This document shows positions 7,410 to 14,923 of a DNA stretch of 35,714 nt, piece by piece (the stretch's first letter is position 1; each line of letters begins with the position of its first letter). Under the pieces are notes generated by a model, which had not been told where the DNA came from, did no database searches, and was given only the letters and a program-made list of their open reading frames with translations. Source of the DNA: Gammaproteobacteria bacterium (lineage in GTDB: Bacteria; Pseudomonadota; Gammaproteobacteria; Pseudomonadales; Azotimanducaceae). Position numbers and translations under genes: made by a program. The DNA lies in NCBI GenBank assembly GCA_018666555.1, contig JABIZD010000213.1, positions 1-35,714 on the forward strand, in the 5' to 3' direction.

Positions 7410-8576
7410 ATGAAAATTGTTGAACTCAGGGAATGTACCGTGCCTCTGCAGGGCAACATCAGCAATGCCCTGGTAAATTTTTCCAGCCACAGCGTGTCGC
7501 TTATCGCCGTTATTACTGATGTGGTTCGTAATGGTCAGCCTGTATCCGGAATTGCCTTTAACTCAATTGGTCGGTTTGCCCAGGGTGGACTGTTGCGAGA
7601 GCGTTTCTTCCCCCGGCTCATGGCTGCACCAGCTGAGACCCTGTTGAAGACTGATTCCAGCGGCTTTGACCCTGCAAAGGTACTGGCTTTAGTAATGGCT
7701 AATGAAAAGCCCGGTGGTCATGGCGATAGAGCTGCTGCCGTAGGTGGCCTGGAGCTGGCGTTCTGGGACCTGAATTCAAAACTGGCTGGTGAACCGGCTT
7801 ACCGGCAGATAGCTGCGTCCTATGGAAATAATACAGTTGGAGAAACTGTCCCTGTTTATGCCGCAGGAGGATATTACCATCCGCAAAAAAGGCTCAACGG
7901 TCTGGTTGACGAGCTTAAGGGGTACCAGGATCTTGGATTCCAGGATTTTAAAATCAAGATAGGGGGAGCCAGCCTAAGCGAGGATATCAAACGCCTGGAG
8001 GCTGCAATCAAGATTGCCGGCAGTAGTCACAGGATCGCTGTGGATGCTAACGGGCGCTTTGATCTGGAAACGGCACAAAACTACGCCCGAGAGCTCGCTG
8101 AGTATGAACTGAGATGGTTTGAGGAGCCTGGTGATCCTCTCGATTTTGAATTAAATCGGCATATCAGCAAGGCTTATGTGGGCCCGATTGCAACCGGTGA
8201 GAACCTTTTTTCGACCGTCGACACCCTGAACCTGGTTCGCTACGGCGGCATGCGAACCGATAAGGATATTTTCCAGATGGATCCTGGACTTAGTTATGGC
8301 CTCACCGAGTTTGCCCGCATGCTGGGCGTGATAGAGACGGCTGGCCACAGCAGAAGCTTTGTCTATCCTCATGGCGGCCACATGATTAATCTGCATGTAG
8401 TCCTCGGTCTGGGACTAGGCGGTTGTGAAGCTTATCCCGGCGTATTTCAGCCTTTTGGCGGCTATGCCAGTGGTTGTCTCGATGGTCAGGGCAGGGCGAG
8501 GGCTATCGAGGCACCGGGTTTTGGGCTGGAAGCCAAGCCAGGCCTCAAACCCTGGATTGATCGCCTGCTAGCCTGA
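7410..8576 (+). CDS. Enolase-superfamily dehydratase, D-tartrate dehydratase-like
   Basis: Mandelate-racemase-subgroup enzyme that abstracts the proton alpha to a carboxylate and eliminates water, probably turning a dihydroxy acid such as D-tartrate into an oxo acid (oxaloacetate). The 388 residues align closely, as far as I recall the sequence, with the characterised D-tartrate dehydratase TarD. Shared features are NEKPGGHG at 98-105, VYAAGGYY, the catalytic K-x-K pair Lys181/Lys183, metal ligands Asp212 (VDANGRF), Glu238 and Glu264 (ATGEN), and catalytic His321 in HGGH. Each functional residue is offset by one from TarD. An in-frame ATG at 7410 begins the usual beta strand. Identity of the substrate is inferred from family resemblance, not shown. 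Confidence 0.85.
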   Translation: MKIVELRECTVPLQGNISNALVNFSSHSVSLIAVITDVVRNGQPVSGIAFNSIGRFAQGGLLRERFFPRLMAAPAETLLKTDSSGFDPAKVLALVMANEKPGGHGDRAAAVGGLELAFWDLNSKLAGEPAYRQIAASYGNNTVGETVPVYAAGGYYHPQKRLNGLVDELKGYQDLGFQDFKIKIGGASLSEDIKRLEAAIKIAGSSHRIAVDANGRFDLETAQNYARELAEYELRWFEEPGDPLDFELNRHISKAYVGPIATGENLFSTVDTLNLVRYGGMRTDKDIFQMDPGLSYGLTEFARMLGVIETAGHSRSFVYPHGGHMINLHVVLGLGLGGCEAYPGVFQPFGGYASGCLDGQGRARAIEAPGFGLEAKPGLKPWIDRLLA

Positions 8577-8622
8577 TAGCCAGTGGCAAAAGCGGTCTAT
8601 CCGCAATGTTCCAGGCCTGCTG

Positions 8623-8940
8623 CTATGCTCGGCTGGCGGATGCAGGCTTATACTGGTGTGAAATCTGGTAGAACGCCGCCATAGGCTGATACGAGCGCAG
8701 AATGGGAAGGTCGGGATGGTCGACGGCTGCCTCCGCGAATGCCCTGAAGTCTGCTTCCTGCTGCCAGCTCGCATAGTGCACGATGTCGCTGCCATCAGTG
8801 TTACTGTGTAGCGTACTACCCAGGAAGCCACTGAAATGGCGGAGAAATTTATCGACATAACTGTCTATCTGCTGCAACACTGTGGCCTGGTTCTGCGCCG
8901 TCGTCTGAAAGCGGACAATAACGATAAAGGGTGTGGTCAT
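8623..8940 (-). CDS. ABM-domain protein (antibiotic biosynthesis monooxygenase fold)
   Basis: A 105-residue dimeric alpha/beta-barrel protein of the ABM type: IVIVRFQ opening strand, a helix with DSYVDKFLRHFSGFLGSTLHSN, then VHYASWQQEADFRAFAE and the ILRSYQPM region. Members include small cofactor-free oxygenases and quinone-oxidising enzymes, but most, like this one, have no proven reaction. It converges on the tartrate-dehydratase-like gene with a 46 bp gap. The ribosome-binding site before ATG 8940 is weak. Confidence 0.7.
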   Translation of the reverse strand: MTTPFIVIVRFQTTAQNQATVLQQIDSYVDKFLRHFSGFLGSTLHSNTDGSDIVHYASWQQEADFRAFAEAAVDHPDLPILRSYQPMAAFYQISHQYKPASASRA

Positions 8941-9274
8941 GAATTTACCCGGTAAGCTATGGTAATGAACATCCTACACTGTCGGCAGGTCAGTTGAGTG
9001 GCTTTATGTGCTGCAGTTTTGGTCTGGTCAGCAGATGTGGTGGGTACTAGTCTTGGGCTGGCTCCCTGGCCGCATAAACGACGTCTGGTTAGGGCCCGTG
9101 GAGAGAAGAGATGTAGCTTTATGGTGTTTACCACGGCTAATCCTTTATGCGCACTGACTATTTGCGGGCATGCTCGCATTTGACCGAATGTCGCTATGAT
9201 AGCCAGACTTAGCCGGGAACCAATGTAGGCTCTCCTGCAGGAACAACTGTTAACTAGCTCAGATCGAACAGGTA
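8941..9274. other. Intergenic stretch, nothing recognised
   Basis: About 330 bp between the divergent ABM and epoxide-hydrolase genes. Short open frames exist on both strands but have neither ribosome-binding sites nor recognisable products. It presumably carries the two divergent promoters. Confidence 0.5.
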
Positions 9275-10423
9275 ATGATTAGAGAATTTAACCTAGCGGT
9301 ATCCGAGAGCACCCTGAATCAGGTTTACGACAGGGTACGGGGTTATCCCTGGCAGACTTTACCCGACAATAGCGGCTGGGATCTAGGTGCCGATACAGGC
9401 TATATGAAGGAGCTCTGCAATTATTGGGTGGACGATTTCGACTGGTGCAGGCATGAAGCTGAGATCAATCGTTATGACAACTTTATAGCCCGAATTGATG
9501 GTATCGATATTCATTTTATCCATGAAAAGGGCAGTGGTACGAATCCCCAGCCTTTGCTGATCAGTCATGGTTGGCCCGGTTCTGTCATCGAGTTTTTCGG
9601 AATTATAGAGAAATTGGCCCACCCGGAACGTTTTGGTGGGAGCATTGAGGATGCTTTTGATGTGGTGGCGCCTTCTCTACCTGGGTTTGGCTTTTCTGGA
9701 GCACCTCCTGCGCCGATCGGCCCAAGGCGGATCGCCGCGATTTTCAATGCATTAATGACCGAACAGCTAGGTTATAGCGGTTATCTGGCCCAGGGTGGCG
9801 ACTGGGGCGGCACCATTGCCAACTGGCTCGGTTATGATCATGCGGGTTCGTGCCAGGCTATTCACCTGAATATTCTCACCATGCGCCTGGCTGATGGACC
9901 TCAGACTGCCGCAGAGCGTAACTGGCAGGTTCAGTTTGACAGGGAACAGACTCTACAAGAAGGATATCGGACCCAGCAGGCGACCAAACCCCAGAGTCTT
10001 AGTTTTGCTATGCTGGACAGCCCGGTCGGTATAGCTGCCTGGATAGTGGAAAAATTCCATGCCTGGTCGGATATTGAGGACGATGATATCGAAAGTGTTT
10101 ATTCAAAAGACACGTTGCTGGCCAACATTATGGTTTATATTTTGACCGGAACCTTTAACACGGCGGCATGGATTTATTATGGCCGGCGGATAGAGGGTGG
10201 CCGTTTTTTCCCAAGCGACTTCCAGAAAATCATCGTGCCAACGGCAGCGGCATTATTCCCCGCAGAAATGTCTATCTGGCCGCCACGCAGCTATGTTGAG
10301 AGGATGTTTAATCTGCAACGCTGGACCCAGATGCCAGCCGGAGGCCATTTTGCCGCTCTAGAACAACCTGATCTGTTAGTGGATGATATCAGGGCGTTTG
10401 CCAGAACCTGCTTGCGACGCTAA
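9275..10423 (+). CDS. Epoxide hydrolase, microsomal/EHN-domain type
   Basis: A 382-residue alpha/beta hydrolase with the N-terminal EHN extension (residues 1-95) typical of microsomal and juvenile-hormone-type epoxide hydrolases, but without a membrane anchor. HGWPGS at 98-103 supplies the oxyanion hole, Asp176 in GGDWGG is the nucleophile, Glu331 the likely acid and His358 in GGHF the base. Tyr301/302 are lid-tyrosine candidates. Glu as the acid and the EHN domain set it apart from the soluble-type enzyme at 2839. These enzymes often accept bulky epoxides such as limonene or fatty epoxides. A weak AACAGGTA precedes the start. It is a single gene with about 250 bp on its 3' side. Confidence 0.88.
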   Translation: MIREFNLAVSESTLNQVYDRVRGYPWQTLPDNSGWDLGADTGYMKELCNYWVDDFDWCRHEAEINRYDNFIARIDGIDIHFIHEKGSGTNPQPLLISHGWPGSVIEFFGIIEKLAHPERFGGSIEDAFDVVAPSLPGFGFSGAPPAPIGPRRIAAIFNALMTEQLGYSGYLAQGGDWGGTIANWLGYDHAGSCQAIHLNILTMRLADGPQTAAERNWQVQFDREQTLQEGYRTQQATKPQSLSFAMLDSPVGIAAWIVEKFHAWSDIEDDDIESVYSKDTLLANIMVYILTGTFNTAAWIYYGRRIEGGRFFPSDFQKIIVPTAAALFPAEMSIWPPRSYVERMFNLQRWTQMPAGGHFAALEQPDLLVDDIRAFARTCLRR

Positions 10424-10677
10424 GTCATTAATTCGATTAAGCTGCGGTCAACTGTCGCTATGCTTGTTTATTAAACAGTTCTAGCATGGCCTCGATGGTC
10501 ATGAGCTTATCGAAAAGCCGGGTATCAAGTGAGTAAAAGCAAATCAGGTTTGGTGGTGGGGCGTGTTTTCTATTTTAAAACCAAAAAAGAGACATTGTTT
10601 ACATAAAAACGCACAAAAACAAATATATACTGACTTTTGTTAATAATCTGACTTAACTGCATTGATAACTTTAGTTA

Positions 10678-11007
10678 TCAAAACGGGATATCGTCATCCG
10701 TCGAATTAACGTCCGAGTAATCATCAGGTGGAACATTATCAAAGCCTGGTGGTTGGCTGGCAGGCGCTGATGTCTGCTCAAATGATGCGTTGTTGCCTTC
10801 ACTGGGTTGCCAGTTATCAACTGAGGCGTACCACTTGCCTGAGCGGGCTTCCTTAATATCGATGTTAATCCATTCATCCTGCCGTGCAGATAACCATTGA
10901 AGCAGGTCTTCTCTTTTGATATTGACCTTTGCCTTAACAAAATCGGGTGCATTCGCATGCGGGGCCTTGGCGAAAAACCCTTCAATAAATTCCATCTCGT
11001 TAGCCAT
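10678..11007 (-). CDS. Small protein with SSB-type C-terminal tip (DDDIPF)
   Basis: A 109-residue protein. Residues 1-68 form a compact domain (FVKAKVNIKREDLLQWL ... WINIDIKEARSGKWYASVDNW). This is followed by a low-complexity Ser/Gln/Pro/Asn-rich linker (70-94) and the acidic tail ending Asp-Asp-Asp-Ile-Pro-Phe. That tail is the same as the last six residues of E. coli single-stranded DNA-binding protein, the peptide by which SSB recruits repair and replication enzymes. No full OB-fold is obvious, so it is not a normal SSB. I recall similar unannotated proteins in other gammaproteobacteria. ATG 11007 is chosen over the upstream ATG because AAGGAAG lies 5 bp before it. It is monocistronic. 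Confidence 0.7.
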   Translation of the reverse strand: MANEMEFIEGFFAKAPHANAPDFVKAKVNIKREDLLQWLSARQDEWINIDIKEARSGKWYASVDNWQPSEGNNASFEQTSAPASQPPGFDNVPPDDYSDVNSTDDDIPF

Positions 11008-11381
11008 GTTGCTTCCTTGTCTGCTGCCGGAGTTATTGTACAGGTTTAGGTTCGTCCAGTCCTGCAATATTGCTGATAAACAGGTCGGTATTCACCTTCT
11101 TAGAGCGTGGAAACGCATCCGGCTGCTGATCACTACCATTGGCCAGGTATAGTCCATGCGAGCCGACTATCTCCAGGGTCCAGGTCTGTCTTTACATACT
11201 AAAAGGCGCTCATCAGCGTATTCACTATGTCTTCACCGAGGAATTACCAACGATGCGATCTTTGATGTGGTAATGGTGTGGTTATGGCAGGGCGGTAGTA
11301 AAGGCAGTAGCGTCCCTGCCTGGAACAAGTTATAAAGGAGTTAGATTAATTCAACTCACCTTGTGCACAGGACTTTACGTC
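11008..11381. other. Intergenic stretch with one hairpin
   Basis: About 370 bp between divergent genes. GGCAGGG at 11286-11292 pairs perfectly with CCCTGCC at 11314-11320 (21-nt loop), about 60 bp upstream of the DUF5062 start and possibly in its leader. No gene is recognised here. Confidence 0.5.
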
Positions 11382-11651
11382 ATGGCAAAAACCAAAAAGC
11401 TGGCCAATGAACCTGCTTTGCTGAAAAAAGCGCTCCGCCTTGGCATGATTTATGCCGAAAAACGCGGTGTTGTTGAGTTCGAACCAACCGATTCTGCTCA
11501 CGAGAAGATCGAATATGTCTACCGTTTGCTGGTTCACGATAAGCTGATTCAGCCGCTTGCCAAATCTGATATATCGCAGAAAGCAATGGCTCATAAGCTG
11601 GCGATCTGGGTCTCAAAGCAACTGCCGGAGGATCATCCTCTATTAAAGTAA
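11382..11651 (+). CDS. DUF5062-family protein
   Basis: A small 89-residue, probably all-helical cytoplasmic protein. The pattern LLKKALRLGMIYAEKRG, then EKIEYVYRLLVHDKLIQPLA, then AHKLAIWVSKQLP-x-HPLL matches DUF5062, a family of unknown function found in gammaproteobacteria. The ATG at 11382 has AGGA at 9 bp spacing. An in-frame TTG at 11361 would add seven residues but fits the ribosome-binding site less well. Function unknown. Confidence 0.75.
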   Translation: MAKTKKLANEPALLKKALRLGMIYAEKRGVVEFEPTDSAHEKIEYVYRLLVHDKLIQPLAKSDISQKAMAHKLAIWVSKQLPEDHPLLK

Positions 11652-11711
11652 AGTCGGGGTAGAGGCCTTCTTGCCTTAGATGAGTGATCGGGGTCGCTAG
11701 ACCTTAATGGC

Positions 11712-12701
11712 TCAATTGTTTTTGAGCACGTCTTTGAAGTTAAGAGAGTTTATCTCGAGATCATCGGGCACGGGCTCAGGTTGGTGGACGCTGATCTCCC
11801 TGGCTAGGATTACATATTCTCGGTCGGTGGCGATATGAACCCGTCCTCGGAAGCCGGCCTTCCTGACGCGCTCTTTTATGTCCTCTGGCGTTGAATCGTA
11901 GAAAATATTGTGCGTAAACACCCCAATTTTTGCCCCGGTTTCAATGAACAGCTGAGCTGCTTGTTCAGGCGATGCTAATTTCTTTGAAACGGCACGAACC
12001 ACGGTTGGAATAGGCTCATCAAACTCATCGAGGTTCTCCAGTAGCGCAAGGGAAGGCGCATAAACATTGCAGATGGTGATGTCGACCTTTTTAACCATTT
12101 TGCCAAATGTGGGCGTATAGGTAGAGTCTCCGGTCAATAGAATAGAACGGCCCTGGTGTTCAAACAAGTAGCCAAGTGCAGGGTTACCATCACCGTGTTC
12201 AGCTGGAATGGCAGTAATGCGGGTCTTGTCATCCTTAAATACAATGCCTTTGGTCACTTCTGTGACCATGGTCCTGATTCCAGATGGTTTAACAACAGGA
12301 TTGACTCGCGCAACTACATCATGGGACATGAAGGCATGCAATCCATCTATCATTTTTTGAGTTCCGGGTGGCCCCCAGAAGTGCATAGGAGCATTTCTCT
12401 TGGTAATGAACCAACTTGTCATCCAAAGTGAAGGCAAGCCCTCGATATGATCGGAGTGCAGGTGGGTGAAGAATACGTTTTTGACAGCAGGTAAGTTGAT
12501 GCGGCTTTCGCCCATTCGCTGCAATACCCCTCGGCCGGCGTCGAACAGGAACTTATTGCCTGGCACCTCAATCAGCGTCGCCACTCCCTGGCGGTCTTTG
12601 GTGATTTCAGGCCCGCCTGTGCCCAGAAAATGAATAGTAATTTCTGCCTCTGCATGCAGCGACAGACATCCCAGAATTGCTATCAGAACTAAAGACTTCA
12701 T
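11712..12701 (-). CDS. Exported metallo-beta-lactamase-fold hydrolase, RNase Z-like
   Basis: A 329-residue MBL-fold protein with a Sec signal peptide (residues 1-19, cleavage near AEA-E), so it acts in the periplasm or outside. The di-zinc site is complete: HLHSDH at 80-85, His169 (PAEHGDG), Asp192 (LLTGDST) and His264 (VFTHN). The FLGTGGPE start is the mark of the RNase Z/ElaC and arylsulfatase-like branch. Because an exported protein has no tRNA substrate, a phosphodiesterase, sulfatase or lactonase-like role is more likely than tRNA processing. It converges with the DUF5062 gene with a 60 bp gap. Confidence 0.85.
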   Translation of the reverse strand: MKSLVLIAILGCLSLHAEAEITIHFLGTGGPEITKDRQGVATLIEVPGNKFLFDAGRGVLQRMGESRINLPAVKNVFFTHLHSDHIEGLPSLWMTSWFITKRNAPMHFWGPPGTQKMIDGLHAFMSHDVVARVNPVVKPSGIRTMVTEVTKGIVFKDDKTRITAIPAEHGDGNPALGYLFEHQGRSILLTGDSTYTPTFGKMVKKVDITICNVYAPSLALLENLDEFDEPIPTVVRAVSKKLASPEQAAQLFIETGAKIGVFTHNIFYDSTPEDIKERVRKAGFRGRVHIATDREYVILAREISVHQPEPVPDDLEINSLNFKDVLKNN

Positions 12702-13218
12702 TAGCTGAGTATTGCATTTAAGGTATTAACAGGGGAAATATTATTGGTTCTGCCAGAAGCAGGCAGATGTGTGGCCTGACGGAACCAAATGGCGCAGGAT
12801 TGTAGTAGAAATGTGTGGTTTTAGGCCCTTAAGCCGGTTTGATTATCAATACTGGGTTTCGCTAACCCGGCTTTAATTAACCTGAAACCCGCTTGTCTTT
12901 CTTTTGGTATTAAAGCATCGCGGGCCATGAATTTCTCAACACTCCAGCATCTCGAAGATCATTCGAGGTTATTTTGCTGACGCAAGCAATACCTGGGAGT
13001 CGACTAAGGCCGGGGGTTACTGTGCTTATATGAAAGAGGGCAGTTCGGCAAGCTTCTAGTCCTGTATTGAACCGGTAGCTAAAAGAAAGGCTCATGAGCA
13101 GCTTTGCAGGTGATTTCAAGTTTGTAATCGCAGAGATTAGTTGCTCTCAAGCGGTTAAATAATCTATTGTTCGTTTATAGGTCTTAACATATTCTTTAAA
13201 TTTTTGGGTGTCGTCACC
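12702..13218. other. Divergent intergenic region with branched palindromes
   Basis: About 520 bp between the MBL hydrolase (minus) and the AhpD-like selenoprotein candidate (plus). Nested inverted repeats lie at 12831-12873. A 69-codon minus-strand frame at 12910-13119 has no ribosome-binding site and no recognisable product, and I leave it out. The last bases hold the weak GGGTG ribosome-binding site of the next gene. Confidence 0.5.
12831..12873. repeat. Nested inverted repeats (possible cruciform)
   Basis: AAGCCGG (12831-12837) pairs with CCGGCTT (12867-12873). Inside lie the perfect hairpins TTGAT-T-ATCAA (12839-12849) and GGGTT-TCGCT-AACCC (12854-12868). The second shares two bases with the outer stem, so the structures partly compete. 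A bidirectional terminator is unlikely in a divergent region; a regulatory or attenuating structure is possible. Confidence 0.4.
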
Positions 13219-14310
13219 ATGTATGAATCAGAATTGCCAATTCGGCCTGAAATTAATGAAACTCATTTAGCCGCAGCAAAGCACTGGGCCTCGGCAGGCA
13301 CCTGGTGGTCTGCAGCAGAGCGAATTGCCATCGTTGAAGAAGCACGCAAAGCCTGGGATGCACAACCACTGGCTCCATGGCAGCAGCCTTCCTCTATCCC
13401 TGGGTTGATCAGCGATGATCATATCCTGCCTGTTGCTGCAATCGATGTGATCTGGCGATTAACTAATCATGTCTCGACGTTGACCAAAACCTGGTATGAA
13501 TCCTTCGTGCCGGACAAACTTTCAGCTCAACAATACGTCGAGATAGTCGGCATTGTTGCCCAATCGACCTTGACTGACAGGTTTGCTGATGCACTGGACT
13601 TACCGCGGGTCTCACTAGCAGCACCAGGACAAGGCCAAGCCTCGCAGCAACAACCAGATGATGCGGCTGTCTCAAGCCACTGGGTTCCCACCGCGCCGAT
13701 TGTCGATGGCTCCTGGAACCCGGCAACACCAACGGATGTGCCCAATGTGCGCAAGGCACTTAGTCTGGTAGCGGCGGAACGTATCATGCAGTGGGTTCTG
13801 ATCGATGCGCACTATGTTCAGGGTGGCGCCCTGGCCGATGATTTTGGTGCCAAGCACTGGTCACTGGAAAGAGCCCAGATAGAGCTGCTCGGCACCCGTA
13901 CTTCCAAAGTCAATGAGTGCTTTTACTGAGCCACCAGCCATGCAGTTCTGCTCGGTCGGAGTGGACAGGTTACAGGAACAGAGATCTCAATGGGTGTCGT
14001 CAAAGAGCTGGGAAATAATGACGGTGGTGTCAAGCATGGGGCTCTTCTGGCTAGGCTATGTGATGCGGTCGCGGCCAAAGACAGGACAGTAATGGCAGGT
14101 GTGCGTGCGGATATGCTGGCAGACATGAGTGCGGAACAATTGGTTGATGCTGTTGGCGTCAGCGCTATGTTCCATATGATGAATCGGGTCGCTAATGCTA
14201 CAGGCACGCCCCTTGACCCCATCATGAGCCAGGCGGGCCCAGCTATCTCAGAGGCCATTGGCGCATCTGGCTTTCATAGTAGGGCAGATACGCCCGAAGC
14301 CAAACCCTGA
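13219..14310 (+). CDS. AhpD/carboxymuconolactone-decarboxylase-like protein, probable selenoprotein (in-frame TGA at 13927-13929)
   Basis: Predicted thiol/selenol peroxidase or disulphide reductase of the AhpD fold. The frame runs from ATG 13219 through a TGA at 13927-13929 without shift to the stop at 14310, giving 363 residues if the TGA is read as selenocysteine at position 237. Around it the sequence has Glu222, Cys234-Phe-Tyr-Sec237 and His241, which is the AhpD pattern E-x11-C-x2-C-x3-H with the second, resolving or peroxidatic, Cys replaced. A SECIS-like hairpin follows directly. The protein seems to contain two AhpD-like halves; the N-terminal half (about residues 20-125) lacks the CxxC. 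The 20 codons after TGA are open and family-like up to an internal ATG at 13990. Alternatives are a nonsense mutation or a sequencing error. SelA/B/C/D genes are not in the window. Confidence 0.78.
13945..13966 (+). promoter_or_regulatory. SECIS-like hairpin downstream of the in-frame TGA
   Basis: CTGCTC (13948-13953) pairs with GAGTGG (13959-13964), two of six pairs being G-U, around the pentaloop GGUCG (13954-13958). The stem extends by U13947-A13965, a bulged U13946 and G13945-C13966. The loop begins 24 nt after the TGA. A GGU-containing small apical loop and a bulged U on the 5' side recall the E. coli fdhF SECIS bound by SelB. Confidence 0.6.
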
Positions 14311-14542
14311 CACTAGAGGGACATCCAACCGAGTCTCGAATTTACTTAGCAAACCATTAAATCACAGAGGTTGCACGGCATATTATTCAAATTCATTTTT
14401 CCCGGTGTGCTACGAGTCAGCAGTTTGTCGGGTCAGAATAGCGTCCCGGCCCTGACACGCTCTGATAACATGCTGGCTAGCAAGAGCCTGTCCGGATTTC
14501 TAAACAGCCTCTTCAGAACATCAATTAACAAAGGAATGCCTT

Positions 14543-14923
14543 GTGGATGACTTACTAGTCTTAATGCAAAGATTTCGAGTAGCCTACGGCAGTGCCGATA
14601 AAGAAGGGTTGCTGGCCTTGACCAGTGATGATTTCCAGTGGTGCCAGCATGTCGCCCAGTCGACTGATGAGCTACCTGCCGGGCGCACTTTACAGGGCGT
14701 TGATGCGCTGCTGGATGAACTCGCCTGGCGCAAGCAGCACTGGCAGGAAGTGAGATACTCGGACCTGGCTGAACGAGCAGCGGGCGATGATCTACTGGTT
14801 CAGACATTTACCATTTCAGGACTGCAAGATGGCAAGCCTTTTAATGCCAGGGCGGTTGATCCTTACCCAGTTAAAGATGGCCTGATTACACGTAAAGACA
14901 CCTATTGGAAGTATCTTAAATGA
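14543..14923 (+). CDS. NTF2-like / SnoaL-like fold protein
   Basis: A 126-residue protein with the NTF2-like cone fold: helix LLVLMQRFRVAYGSADKEGLLALTSDDFQW, then a central helix VDALLDELAWRKQHW, and closing strands ending GLITRKDTYWKYLK. The family covers polyketide cyclases, steroid isomerases and binding proteins; no catalytic residue is diagnostic here. The start is GTG 14543 with AAGGA 7 bp upstream. Its TGA stop overlaps the ATG of the following luciferase-like oxidoreductase (ATGA), so the two are translationally coupled and probably work on the same metabolite. Confidence 0.7.
   Translation: MDDLLVLMQRFRVAYGSADKEGLLALTSDDFQWCQHVAQSTDELPAGRTLQGVDALLDELAWRKQHWQEVRYSDLAERAAGDDLLVQTFTISGLQDGKPFNARAVDPYPVKDGLITRKDTYWKYLK

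Noticed and set aside
11712-12701. tRNA-processing RNase Z (rnz)
   Set aside because: The MBL motifs fit that branch, but a clear signal peptide sends the protein out of the cytoplasm where tRNA processing occurs.
12910-13119. 69-codon minus-strand open frame in the MBL-AhpD intergenic region
   Set aside because: No ribosome-binding site, no recognisable domain, and an open frame of this size is expected by chance at this base composition.
13930-14310. Separate small gene starting at the ATG at 13990
   Set aside because: It is in frame with the AhpD-like gene, lacks a ribosome-binding site, and its product is the C-terminal half of the AhpD domain, so it is better explained by TGA read-through.
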